Of a stretch of DNA of 64,000 nucleotides, positions 25,990 through 34,101 are shown piece after piece. Position 1 is the first letter of the stretch. Every line of letters begins with the position of its first letter. The position numbers and the translations under genes are program-made. The notes beneath the pieces were generated by a model. The model made no database searches, was not told the origin of the DNA, and saw nothing but the letters and a program-made list of their open reading frames with translations. This stretch comes from Collinsella aerofaciens (lineage in GTDB: Bacteria > Actinomycetota > Coriobacteriia > Coriobacteriales > Coriobacteriaceae): the NCBI RefSeq assembly GCF_028206795.1, contig NZ_JAQLFJ010000001.1, positions 186,001 through 250,000 of the forward strand, given 5' to 3'.

Positions 25990-26898
25990 GTGTCCAATAA
26001 ATCCAAGGACGCTGACCCCAAGCAACCAGATTCCTCGTTCATTCAGTTCGACGATGCAAAGCAACAGGGCGCCGCTTCGGCGGCGTCCGCCCCTCGGCGG
26101 AAGGCGCTTGCTGGCGTCCTGACCGCCGCGTGCACCATTCTGATCGTCGTCTCGCTGGGCTTCGTCCATCCTTCCGAGAGCGGCGCCTGGTCCATCGACT
26201 GGATCGTTCAGACCGTGACGGGGGAGAGCGTCGTCACCAAGGACACCAAGGCGTCTGGCTCGACTACGACTTCGGGCGAGGCCAGTTCCGAGGGCTCCAA
26301 GTCATCGAATGATGCAAAAGACAAGTCCAAGGATTCTGATGAGTCCAAGTTCAAGGACGATTCCGAGTCCTCGGACAAGGAATCGGATAAAAGCTCGGAT
26401 GGCAAGAAGTCCGATGGTCAGGACGGCAAGAAGTCTGGAGATAAATCCGCTGCCCAGAATACAGGAGCCGGCGATACTTCCAATGCGTCTGGCGGTGCTT
26501 CTTCGGGCGGCGGTCAGTCGTCTGATGGAGTCTCCAGCTCTAATGGCGGAAGCGCTTCCTCGGGCGGCCAGGGCGGCTCGCAGGAGTCCAACTACGTAAC
26601 AGTGACGGTTTCGGTCACATCGAGCGCTGTGGGCAATCCTGTGTCCTCTGGTGGCACCTTTACCTTTAACGAAGGCGCTACCGTCTACGATGCCCTGTGC
26701 GCGCTGGGCCTTTCTGTCAACGCACACGGCTCGTCGTACGGCACGTATGTTTCTGCGATTGGTGGTTTGGCCGAAAAACAGTACGGCGGCACGAGCGGCT
26801 GGATGTACTCCGTAAACGGCACAACGCCCATGACGGCCTGCAGCAACTACGTTCTCTCCAACGGCGACAACGTGGTCTGGTATTACGTAACAGGTTAG
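25990..26898 (+). CDS. Membrane-anchored protein with one DUF4430 domain
   Basis: A 302-residue protein. The GTG at 25990 lies after AGGTGA; a GTG at 25981 is possible. It follows the large DUF4430 gene by nine bases, with no terminator between, so it should share the cobalamin riboswitch. One N-terminal membrane helix (LAGVLTAACTILIVVSLGF, about 42-60) anchors it. A long Ser/Asp/Lys linker is followed by a C-terminal DUF4430 domain (about 205-302) with TVYDALCALGLSV, GWMYSVNG and the end GDNVVWYYVTG. The layout suggests a membrane-proximal partner that could receive a ligand from the larger wall-spanning protein; this is inference. Confidence 0.85.
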   Translation: MSNKSKDADPKQPDSSFIQFDDAKQQGAASAASAPRRKALAGVLTAACTILIVVSLGFVHPSESGAWSIDWIVQTVTGESVVTKDTKASGSTTTSGEASSEGSKSSNDAKDKSKDSDESKFKDDSESSDKESDKSSDGKKSDGQDGKKSGDKSAAQNTGAGDTSNASGGASSGGGQSSDGVSSSNGGSASSGGQGGSQESNYVTVTVSVTSSAVGNPVSSGGTFTFNEGATVYDALCALGLSVNAHGSSYGTYVSAIGGLAEKQYGGTSGWMYSVNGTTPMTACSNYVLSNGDNVVWYYVTG

Positions 26899-26920
26899 AG
26901 GCCTCGACATATCGCACCAT

Positions 26921-26958
26921 ACGGGCGGTTCGGACAAACATCCGGGCCGCCCGTTTTT
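26921..26958 (+). terminator. Terminator of the DUF4430 operon
   Basis: ACGGGCGG (26921-26928) pairs with CCGCCCGT (26947-26954), with an inner CGGA/TCCG pairing and a T run. Confidence 0.88.
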
Positions 26959-26997
26959 CGTGCGAATGGGACTGGGCCACCGGGTCTCTCGGTAAAC

Positions 26998-27032
26998 AAA
27001 AAAACCGGTTGGAACGGGAATTCCAACCGGTT
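26998..27032 (-). terminator. Terminator of the first GtrA gene
   Basis: AACCGGTTGGAA (27003-27014) pairs with TTCCAACCGGTT (27021-27032). A long T run lies on the minus strand. Confidence 0.88.
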
Positions 27033-27058
27033 ATACATTCAAGCAAATAGTGAATCGA

Positions 27059-27466
27059 CTACGACCGTGCGCCCTCGAGGAAGAAGCGGCGGCTGAAGTA
27101 GTTGTACCAGGTGACGAGGAACGTGGCGATGGCCTTCATGGCCTGGTAGCCGATGCTCAAAAACGTGACGCCCACAAACATGTACAGGTCGTTGAGGCCC
27201 AGGCCGATCACCGACAGGATGGTGAAGATCGTGAACTCGCGCTTGCGGCTCATGCCTTCGCGGTGGTCGAACACGTACTTCATGCTGAGCCAGTAGTTGA
27301 CCACGACGGACGTGATAAACGAAACCGTGGTGCTCATCAAAAAGTCGAGGTGGAACAGCTCGACGAGCGCAATGAGCATGCCCCAGTCGATGCCAAAGGA
27401 GATAAGACCCACGACGGCAAACTTGAGGAACTGCTTGGTATGAGGTTGTGCCAGCGCCTTGCGCAC
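27059..27466 (-). CDS. GtrA-family membrane protein (first copy)
   Basis: A 135-residue protein with four membrane helices and the GtrA pattern FLKFAVVGLISFGIDWGML at the start and YNYFSRRFFLEG at the end. GtrA proteins are thought to move lipid-linked sugars across the membrane, often for teichoic acid or surface glycan decoration. The start is GTG at 27466 with weak GGATGTGA upstream. It has about 45% visible similarity in motif positions to the next gene, which suggests a tandem duplication. No glycosyltransferase is adjacent. Confidence 0.85.
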   Translation of the reverse strand: MRKALAQPHTKQFLKFAVVGLISFGIDWGMLIALVELFHLDFLMSTTVSFITSVVVNYWLSMKYVFDHREGMSRKREFTIFTILSVIGLGLNDLYMFVGVTFLSIGYQAMKAIATFLVTWYNYFSRRFFLEGARS

Positions 27467-27619
27467 GTAATCACATCCAATGCGTTGATGAATCGAGCAG
27501 AGGATACTTTAGAGCTTTTACAAGGGAAACGTAAGGTCTTTGCCAAGAACTATATGAACTCGCCAAATTTTCAAGAGCTAATCCGCAAACGTTGAAAATT
27601 TGCCCGTAAACGAGCGACA

Positions 27620-27659
27620 CCCACGGACGATACTGCGCTGAGTGCGCGTCGTCCGTGGG
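27620..27659. repeat. Perfect 11-bp hairpin between the two GtrA genes
   Basis: CCCACGGACGA (27620-27630) and TCGTCCGTGGG (27649-27659) flank 18 bases that themselves contain GCGC/GCGC pairing. There is no T run on either strand, so terminator function is uncertain. Confidence 0.6.
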
Positions 27660-27685
27660 CGCCGTAATGCTGCAGGGGTTTCGAG

Positions 27686-28081
27686 CTATTTTGTCTCGTC
27701 GCCCTCCAGGAAGATCTTTCGGGTCACAAAGTTGTAGACCATGACAAGCGCGGTGGCGCAGATCTTGGCGATATTGGCCTCGAGCCCCAGACCGGCGTTG
27801 AGTGCCAGCACGATACCGTCGTTGAGTGCCAGGCCGATCACGGACAGCACGACAAAGATAATGAACTCGCGGCGGCGGCTCATGCCTTCCTTGTGCGCAA
27901 ACACGTACTTCATGCTGGCGACGTAGTTAAAGATGAGTGAGATGATAAAGCCGCTGGTGTTGGCGATTAGGATGTTGAGACCCAGACCGTAGTGGAGCAG
28001 ATTCATAATGCCAAAGTCGATAACCGTGGCAATGACACCGACGACGCCAAATTTCATAATCTGCGCAAGGAGCTTTTGCAT
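27686..28081 (-). CDS. GtrA-family membrane protein (second copy)
   Basis: A 131-residue protein from ATG 28081, which has AAGGCAGG upstream and aligns with the start of the first GtrA copy (MQKLLAQIMKFGVVG against MRKALAQPHTKQFLKFAVVG). A TTG at 28144 would add 21 residues and is less supported. It has four membrane helices, FNYVASMKYVFAHKEGMSRR in the central loop and YNFVTRKIFLEGDE at the end. The role is inferred as for the first copy: lipid-linked sugar translocation. It follows fbp by about 80 bases on the same strand and may be cotranscribed with it. Confidence 0.84.
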   Translation of the reverse strand: MQKLLAQIMKFGVVGVIATVIDFGIMNLLHYGLGLNILIANTSGFIISLIFNYVASMKYVFAHKEGMSRRREFIIFVVLSVIGLALNDGIVLALNAGLGLEANIAKICATALVMVYNFVTRKIFLEGDETK

Positions 28082-28159
28082 GGTACCTGCCTTAAGCTGG
28101 CGCCGAAGCGCCGCGGGGATGACAAACTTAGCAAGTTTAGCCAATCCCCGCGGGTGGTG

Positions 28160-30076
28160 CTAGGCGCGCTCCTCGATAGCACCGTTTCTATATGCATCGA
28201 GCAGCTGGCGCAGGTCCTGGATCTGGCTGCGAATCTTGGCGCCAGTATCGGTGTCGCTCACCATGCGGCGACGGTCTGCTTGGTCAAAACGGTTGGTCTC
28301 GCTCTCGATGTCCACGTTGCGCGTGAGTGCCTCGGCAACCGTCGTAAAGGCCCGGTGCGACTTGAGGCGGCAGCCGCGCGAGCTCGAGATGAGCGTATAG
28401 CCGGCGATGCCCGTCTTGGGATGGTAAGCGCGGCAGAAGCCGCCATCGATGACCAGCAGCTTGCCCTCGGCGCGGATGGGCTGCTCGCCCTTGGTGGTTT
28501 TAACGGGCGTGTGGCCGTTGATGATGTGGCCGGTCGGCGAGCATGCCATGGGCGCGACGCCAAACTCGCGCATGATATCATCGCAGACCGAGGGCGACTT
28601 GGTAAGCGTAAAGTACGGGTCCATCGGCTCGACCCAGGTGCTCTTATCGGCGATATAGGCGCGCTCAAAGGTACGCACCAGGCGTCCGCTGGCGGGTGAA
28701 TTGAAGCCAATCCACAGGTACCACATCCAGTCGAGGGCATCGCGGTCGCCCACGCGCCACGCGCGGCGGGCGATATGGTCGCAAAAATCGAGATAATCGC
28801 GGCCAGCGTGCCAGGTGCCCAGGCAGTTCATGCTGCTAAAGGTGCCGTCTTCGTTGAGCGGAACGCAGCCGTGGAAGAGCAGGTTGCCGTTGGCGACCTT
28901 GTACATCGAGCCGTGGGTGTAGAGGAAATCGATATGGCGATGCAGGTGATCGGCGGTGACAAACTCGGACACGAGCTTGTCGATGATGTGCTGCTCCTGA
29001 GACGTGAGCGTGTAGGGGTCCGCCGGGTCGACGGTGGGGAAGTCGTTGGTCGTGAGCGGCCACACGCTGCCGTCGGCGAGCGTGACCGTGCCGGTGTCGT
29101 GGTCGATCTTGTCGAGTAGCAGGCGGTCGGTCATATCGAACTCGGGGTGGCGCTGGATAATCTGGCCCTCGAGCTTAAAGAGCAGCACGTTGATGGCCTT
29201 GATCAGCGGGGTGATGGACTCACCGGCGGTGTAGGTGGCATCGGCAAAGGCGACAAGCTCACGCAGCGAGATGCCGTAGTCGTTCTCCAGGATCTCGTAG
29301 TTGTCGTAGCGTAGGTTGTTGCGCAACACCGTGGCGATGCAGGCGGGCTCACCGGCCGCAGCGCCCATCCACAGCAGGTCGTGGTTGCCCCACTGGATGT
29401 CGAGTGAATGGTAGGTGAGCAGACGGTCCATAATCTTGGCCGCGCCGCCGCCGCGGTCGAAGATGTCGCCCACCAGGTGCAGGTGGTCGACGGCCAGGCG
29501 CTTGATGAGCGAGGCGAGCGACTCGATAAAGTCGTCGGCGCTGGCGGTCTCCAGGATGGACTCCACGATGCGCTCGTGATAGCGCACGCGATAGTTGTTC
29601 TCGTCCGGGTGCGTGTGCAACAACTCGTCGATGATGTAGGCGTAGTCGCGCGGGATGGCCTTACGCACCTTGGAGCGCGTGTAGCGGCTCGAAAGCGAGC
29701 GGGCAACCACAATAAGCTGGTCGAGCATGGTCTTATACCAGGTGGGCGAGTCCTCGCGACGGCTGCGGACCAGGTCGATCTTCTCGCGTGGGTAGTAGAT
29801 GAGCGTACACAGCTCGCCCTTTTCGTCAAAGGAGAGCGTGTCGCCAAAGATCTCGTCGACATGTTCGCGCACGACGCCCGAGCAGTTGTTGAGGATGTGC
29901 ATAAAGGCTTCGTACTCACCATGCACGTCGCTCATAAAATGCTCGGTGCCCTTGGGCAGGTTGAGGATGGCCGAGAGGTTGATAATTTCGGTAAATGCGG
30001 ATTGTTCGGTGGGGAACTGTCTCGACAGCAGGCGCAGATACTTGAAGTCTTGCGGGTTGCGATCGAATGCGACCAT
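28160..30076 (-). CDS. fbp: Fructose-1,6-bisphosphatase, class III
   Basis: A 638-residue class III FBPase, the Firmicutes-type gluconeogenic enzyme that hydrolyses fructose-1,6-bisphosphate to fructose-6-phosphate. The start at 30076 has GGAAGGTG upstream and gives MVAFDRNPQDFKYLRLLSRQ, a typical opening. Calcineurin-like metal-binding motifs are visible: SDVHGEY (about 65), GDIFDRGGG (about 220) and WGNHDLLWMGA (about 245). Length fits the family (about 640-670). Two GtrA genes lie downstream on the same strand. Confidence 0.95.
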   Translation of the reverse strand: MVAFDRNPQDFKYLRLLSRQFPTEQSAFTEIINLSAILNLPKGTEHFMSDVHGEYEAFMHILNNCSGVVREHVDEIFGDTLSFDEKGELCTLIYYPREKIDLVRSRREDSPTWYKTMLDQLIVVARSLSSRYTRSKVRKAIPRDYAYIIDELLHTHPDENNYRVRYHERIVESILETASADDFIESLASLIKRLAVDHLHLVGDIFDRGGGAAKIMDRLLTYHSLDIQWGNHDLLWMGAAAGEPACIATVLRNNLRYDNYEILENDYGISLRELVAFADATYTAGESITPLIKAINVLLFKLEGQIIQRHPEFDMTDRLLLDKIDHDTGTVTLADGSVWPLTTNDFPTVDPADPYTLTSQEQHIIDKLVSEFVTADHLHRHIDFLYTHGSMYKVANGNLLFHGCVPLNEDGTFSSMNCLGTWHAGRDYLDFCDHIARRAWRVGDRDALDWMWYLWIGFNSPASGRLVRTFERAYIADKSTWVEPMDPYFTLTKSPSVCDDIMREFGVAPMACSPTGHIINGHTPVKTTKGEQPIRAEGKLLVIDGGFCRAYHPKTGIAGYTLISSSRGCRLKSHRAFTTVAEALTRNVDIESETNRFDQADRRRMVSDTDTGAKIRSQIQDLRQLLDAYRNGAIEERA

Positions 30077-30297
30077 GAAACACCTTCCGATATGGTTGGT
30101 AAAACTGATAAACAGCGTCAAACGTTTATCAGTATGCGCCGCTTTTGTTTCGATTTTGCGCCAGCGGCTGAATTGTCGGCTGAACGGTTTGGTAAATCGA
30201 TTTAGTTGAGGTAGATATGGCGGTTGGGTGGAGACGACAGAGGGTGTTTTCTCAGATATTTATGCGTGGGGCCGGTGGAGACGATGGTGGTAAAGAT

Positions 30298-30334
30298 GTT
30301 CACTATTTTTGGTTCGATTTGGTAAATAGTGGAC
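30298..30334. repeat. Inverted repeat upstream of degV
   Basis: GTTCACTATTT (30298-30308) and AAATAGTGGAC (30324-30334) pair with one mismatch, centred 80 bases before the degV start. It could be an operator. The rest of 30077-30396 shows no gene. Confidence 0.5.
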
Positions 30335-30396
30335 ATATGTACCGCATGTAGGCTCACTGTGCGATAATTTGCGCAGCAATGAGTAGGGAGCTTCAT

Positions 30397-31287
30397 ATGA
30401 GTGATTTTGTCCTGACCTGTGAATCCGCCGCCGATCGAACCCGTGAGTTCTTTGCGTCGCGCAATATCCCTGTCGTGTGTTTTCATTACGAGATCGACGA
30501 TGTTGTCTATACGGACGATCTGTATCAGTCGATTACGCCGGACGAGTTTTTTGCCCAGATTGCCGCGGGCGCCATGCCCAAGACGTCTCAGGTGAGCGTG
30601 GGTGAGTACGAGGAGTTTTGGGAGCCGTTTGTTGCCGAGGGTAAAGACGTGCTGCACCTGACGTTGTCGTCGGGTATTTCGGGCACGTATGGATCGGCCT
30701 GCGTCGCGGCGCAGATGCTTGCGGATCGCTATCCCGAGGGCGGCAAGGTGCGCGTCATCGATTCGCTGGCGGCGTCTTCGGGCTTTGGCCTGTTGTTGGA
30801 ATATGCCGCCGATGTGCGCGATAGCGGGGCTTCACTCGACGAGACGGCTGCCTGGATCGAGGAGCACAAGCTCAACCTGCACCACTGGTTCTTCTCGACC
30901 GATCTGTCGAGCTACCTGCGCGGCGGTCGCATTTCGGCCGCGAGCGCGATCATCGGCACGGCGCTTAAGATTTGCCCGCTTATGACGGTCGATTGCGAAG
31001 GTAAGCTGTCGCCACGTGAGAAGATTCGCACTAAGAAGCGCGCGATTTCCGAGATGGCTAAGACCATGATGGCACACGTACAGGACGGTGCAGATTATTC
31101 GGGTAAGTGCATCATGTCGCAGTCGGCGTGCCGCGAGGATGCTGAGGCGGTCGCGGCGCTGATTGAGGAACAGGTTCCGCAGCTTAAAGGCAAGATTGAG
31201 ATCAATGACATCGGTACTCTGATTGGCTCGCATACCGGACCTGGTACGGTGGCGCTCTTCTTTATGGGCGACAAGCGCGTGGATTAA
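30397..31287 (+). CDS. DegV-family fatty-acid-binding protein
   Basis: A 296-residue DegV protein. The start at 30397 lies after AGTAGGGAG; an ATG at 30379 is too early. Family members bind long-chain fatty acids and act with FakA kinase to phosphorylate exogenous fatty acids for lipid synthesis. Visible features are ESAADRTREFF at the start, TSQVSVGEYEEFW (fatty-acid site loop), TLSSGISGTYGSA and YLRGGRISAASAIIGTALKI. No fakA is nearby. A second DegV lies at 45.4-46.3 kb. Confidence 0.9.
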   Translation: MSDFVLTCESAADRTREFFASRNIPVVCFHYEIDDVVYTDDLYQSITPDEFFAQIAAGAMPKTSQVSVGEYEEFWEPFVAEGKDVLHLTLSSGISGTYGSACVAAQMLADRYPEGGKVRVIDSLAASSGFGLLLEYAADVRDSGASLDETAAWIEEHKLNLHHWFFSTDLSSYLRGGRISAASAIIGTALKICPLMTVDCEGKLSPREKIRTKKRAISEMAKTMMAHVQDGADYSGKCIMSQSACREDAEAVAALIEEQVPQLKGKIEINDIGTLIGSHTGPGTVALFFMGDKRVD

Positions 31288-31322
31288 TTTGCCCCATCAC
31301 GTCGCTGCATGATTGCTCAAAC

Positions 31323-31360
31323 GAAAACGGCCCGCCTCACGTTTGTGGGGCGGGCCAAGA
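31323..31360 (-). terminator. Terminator between degV and the TIM-barrel gene
   Basis: GGCCCGCC (31329-31336) pairs with GGCGGGCC (31349-31356). The minus strand has TTTTCGTTT after the stem; the plus strand has a weaker TTTT a few bases on. It probably works in both directions. Confidence 0.8.
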
Positions 31361-31367
31361 TGTTTTG

Positions 31368-32459
31368 CTAGCGTTTCTTTCCGCGGAAGAAAAAGCCGTG
31401 CAGTGACGGCTTGAGGCCGCGGTTGGCGCGATGCTCCTCGACGCGCTCGTGGATCGAAGCGACGCGCTCGATGACTTCGTCGGGAATCGGCACATCGGGA
31501 TTCATGTTCTCGACTTGGCTGACCTCGGCGGCGGCGACCTGGTCGATAATGGGCACGTCGTCGCGCGAGATGACAGGTGTGGCGTCTTCCTTCATCTTGC
31601 GATAACGCTGCATCATGTCGGTCTGTAGCTGCTGGGCCGAAGGCGGTGTCCAGATGATGGCGTTGGCGCCGGCGGCGATGGTCTCGCGAATGCTCTCGGG
31701 CGTCTTGCCGCCCGGCGCGATAAGCGGCAGGTTGGGATAGTGCTCGCGCAGCTCGCGTAGGACCTGGGGCGTGTTCTTGCCGGCGGCGATGTTGAGAATC
31801 TTGGCGCCGGCGCGCACCTTGGCGTGGGCATCGTCGTCGCAGCGAACGACCGTGGCGATGACGGGGATGTCGGCGATGTTGGTGATGTGCTCGACCATCT
31901 CGGCAGTAGCGGGGGAGTTGACCACGCAGCCCGCCGCGCCCTGCATCTCGGAGACGGCTGCCATCTGCACGGAGCGCTTACCGGTCGTAGTTCCGCCACC
32001 CACGCCTACAAAGACCGGGCACTCGGCGACGGTCAGCAGCGCTTGCGTAATGGCGGGCTGCGGCGTGAAAGGGTAGACCGCAAAGACGGCGTCGGCGTTG
32101 GAGTTGCGGATAACCGCGACATCGGTGGTGTAAATGAGCGACTTGATGCGTCGGCCAAAGAGCGTGAAGCCGCTGGCCTCCTCGATCTCGTCGGGCATGC
32201 GAAGGGCAGCCTTGCGCAGGCGTCCGTCGATGGGCAGCGGCTCCATGGGCAAAAGGCCGTTGGGGGTTACGGCCACCTGGGGCTCGGTAAATTCGTCTGC
32301 AAGCTCAACCTCGGAGAAGTCGACCGAGGCGACGACGTCTTCGTGAACCTCGGCGGGCACATCGATGGGGGCTTGATCGTCGGTCGCGGCGGGCGTATCG
32401 AAGGAGCTGGTGCCGACAAAGGCGTCGACGCGCTCGTTCAAATCGTTGAGAGAATCCAT
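31368..32459 (-). CDS. TIM-barrel protein of unknown specificity (aldolase/KDPG-like C-terminal half)
   Basis: A 363-residue protein. Residues 1-75 are acidic and probably disordered. From about 90 the pattern is beta/alpha: ADAVFAVYPFTPQP, CPVFVGVGGGTTTGKRSVQ (a Gly-rich phosphate-type loop), IPVIATVV, AGAKILNIAAG, LPLIAPGGKTPESIRE and AGANAIIWTPP. The last blocks resemble the ends of KDPG-aldolase or thiazole/indole phosphate-binding barrels, but catalytic Lys residues cannot be assigned. The C-terminal tail is basic and ends FFFRGKKR. I cannot give a reaction. It is monocistronic with its own terminator. Confidence 0.7.
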   Translation of the reverse strand: MDSLNDLNERVDAFVGTSSFDTPAATDDQAPIDVPAEVHEDVVASVDFSEVELADEFTEPQVAVTPNGLLPMEPLPIDGRLRKAALRMPDEIEEASGFTLFGRRIKSLIYTTDVAVIRNSNADAVFAVYPFTPQPAITQALLTVAECPVFVGVGGGTTTGKRSVQMAAVSEMQGAAGCVVNSPATAEMVEHITNIADIPVIATVVRCDDDAHAKVRAGAKILNIAAGKNTPQVLRELREHYPNLPLIAPGGKTPESIRETIAAGANAIIWTPPSAQQLQTDMMQRYRKMKEDATPVISRDDVPIIDQVAAAEVSQVENMNPDVPIPDEVIERVASIHERVEEHRANRGLKPSLHGFFFRGKKR

Positions 32460-32651
32460 GGCGGTCCGTTTCTATGTTGTGCGCCCGTCAGCGTGCGACC
32501 GGCGCTACGATTGCTAAATCGTTTGACGAGTTGATTTTTCCCCGCCGCGCCATCCGTTAGACTGAAGGGCTGGCGAACGTGAAGGAGCTGTGGTGGCGGG
32601 AATCGAGGTGCTATCTTGAATGTCCCGTATACAAAAGAGAGGTGACGCGGT

Positions 32652-32822
32652 ATGGAATTCTCGGCAATGTTAGGCTCGATTGGCCTATGCGTGGGCGCAA
32701 TCGTTGCCGCCGCGGTCATCTACTTTGCGGTCACGGCCATTAAGGGCAAAAAGGCCGAGCGCAAGGAGCACGAGGCACTTAAGCAGTGCCGTGACCAGCA
32801 GGACAAGCGCGCACGGAGATAG
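32652..32822 (+). CDS. Small single-pass membrane protein
   Basis: A 56-residue frame starting MEFSAMLGSIGLCVG. One membrane helix (about residues 5-28) is followed by a highly charged tail (KGKKAERKEHEALKQCRD) ending DKRARR. GAGAGGTGA lies upstream at the right distance, and codon use matches the neighbours. No function is recognised. It lies between two genes on the opposite strand and could be a small regulatory or stress membrane protein. Confidence 0.65.
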   Translation: MEFSAMLGSIGLCVGAIVAAAVIYFAVTAIKGKKAERKEHEALKQCRDQQDKRARR

Positions 32823-32846
32823 TTTGTTGAGTTTTGAATCCGTGCG

Positions 32847-33950
32847 CTAGCTGCGTTTTCGGACCAGGGCGATATAGAAGCCCTCAAAGTCGCGACTGGG
32901 CGGAATGGTCAGCGTGCCGGGCATGCCGTTGGCAATGGCCGAGACGTGGCCCGCGGCAATGGCCTCGGTAAGGGCGTTGCACTCGATGCGCGGTTCCTCA
33001 CCGGCTTCGCGGGCGCGGCGTGCTTCGCTTTCACTCGGCGTGCTGTCGAGGGGGATGAGCTCGCAGTCCATGTGCTTGTCGAGGGCCTCTTGCAGGGCAT
33101 CCTCGTTTTCCTGCGGCAAGATCGAACATGTCGAATAGACGAGCGTGCCGCTCGGTTTGAGGGCCCCCATGGCGCGATCCAGAAGTGCTCGCTGCGATCG
33201 GGCGCACTTGCTCAGCAACTGCTCGGTGAGGCCGCGCAGGCTTTTCTCGTTGCCGCTGATGACGGTGCCCGTGCCGGTGCAGGGAGCGTCGAGCAGGATG
33301 CGGTCGAAGCGGAAGAACTCGTCGAGCTCGCGTGCGTCGATGCGCATGACGGGCACGTTTTTGGCGCCCTGGCGGCCCAAGTTGGCCTCGAGCTTTTCGG
33401 CACGGGGAATGCTCATCTCGCAGGCGGTAAGGTGCGCCTGTCCCTGCGTGAGGGCGGCGATCTGCGTCGTCTTGCCGCCAGGGGCTGCGCACATGTCCAG
33501 GATGTCCTCGCCTGCCTGGGCGCCCAGGACCAACGGCGGCATCATGGATGACAGGCTCTGCAGGTAGATCTTTCCGTCTCGGTAGATGTCGAGGTCCCAT
33601 AGGTCGGAAACCTGGGCCTCGGGCAGGATAAAGGCGTCCGGGTACCAGGCGACAGCGTTGTGGGCGATGCCGGCGGCATCGAGCGCCGCAGCGATGTCCT
33701 CGGCGGTTGCCTTGAGCGTGTTGGCGCGCAGCGTGACCGGGCGTGCAGCTGCGGCGCCAAAGCCCTCGATCATGAGCTCGGCATCGGTGGGGGCATAGGC
33801 GCCGGCGACCGTGTCGACCATAAAGCGCGGCAGGTCGGCGGCGCAGGGAAGGGCGGCAAGCTGGTCGGAAAGCTCGGTGACAGCAAACTGCCTAAGCTTG
33901 AGCTCGGGCTTAACCTGCTTTTTTTGCTTACGACGACGCGGCTTGGACAT
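32847..33950 (-). CDS. RsmB/NOP-family rRNA cytosine-C5 methyltransferase
   Basis: A 367-residue SAM-dependent methyltransferase of the NOL1/NOP2/Sun group, which makes 5-methylcytosine in rRNA. Visible parts are a basic N-terminal tail (KPRRRKQKKQVK), the SAM motif ILDMCAAPGGKTTQIA (about 150), motif IV LLDAPCTGTG with one catalytic Cys (about 220) and motif VI VYSTCSILPQENE with the second Cys (about 272). It lacks the N-terminal NusB-like domain of RsmB and resembles the shorter RsmF/YebU-like forms, but the exact rRNA target cannot be read from sequence. Confidence 0.9.
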   Translation of the reverse strand: MSKPRRRKQKKQVKPELKLRQFAVTELSDQLAALPCAADLPRFMVDTVAGAYAPTDAELMIEGFGAAAARPVTLRANTLKATAEDIAAALDAAGIAHNAVAWYPDAFILPEAQVSDLWDLDIYRDGKIYLQSLSSMMPPLVLGAQAGEDILDMCAAPGGKTTQIAALTQGQAHLTACEMSIPRAEKLEANLGRQGAKNVPVMRIDARELDEFFRFDRILLDAPCTGTGTVISGNEKSLRGLTEQLLSKCARSQRALLDRAMGALKPSGTLVYSTCSILPQENEDALQEALDKHMDCELIPLDSTPSESEARRAREAGEEPRIECNALTEAIAAGHVSAIANGMPGTLTIPPSRDFEGFYIALVRKRS

Positions 33951-33969
33951 CCGTCTTTCCTTCCACCTA

Positions 33970-34090
33970 AATGATTATTCTGGGACGGGGATTAAAAAAT
34001 CATTTAATGATCCCCGTCCCAAAAAGACTAGTTTGTGGCGCCCGGGAATGATTTTTTAATCCCCGTCCCAGAATAATCATTCCCGGGCGC
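33970..34090. repeat. Nested inverted-repeat cluster with perfect 35-bp arms
   Basis: Arms at 33970-34004 and 34047-34081 are exact 35-bp reverse complements. Inside the left part, GGGACGGGGAT (33982-33992) also pairs with ATCCCCGTCCC (34010-34020). The right arm is itself enclosed by GCGCCCGGGAATGATT and AATCATTCCCGGGCGC, a 16-bp palindrome. Three competing foldings are thus possible. The cluster lies between the starts/ends of two minus-strand genes (rsmB-like upstream side and the MetRS-like 3' end). Confidence 0.85.
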
Positions 34091-34101
34091 GTTGCGTTTG
34101 C

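Noticed and set aside
23953..26169. 738-residue minus-strand frame
   Set aside because: Antisense to the DUF4430 gene; no ribosome site or recognisable domain.
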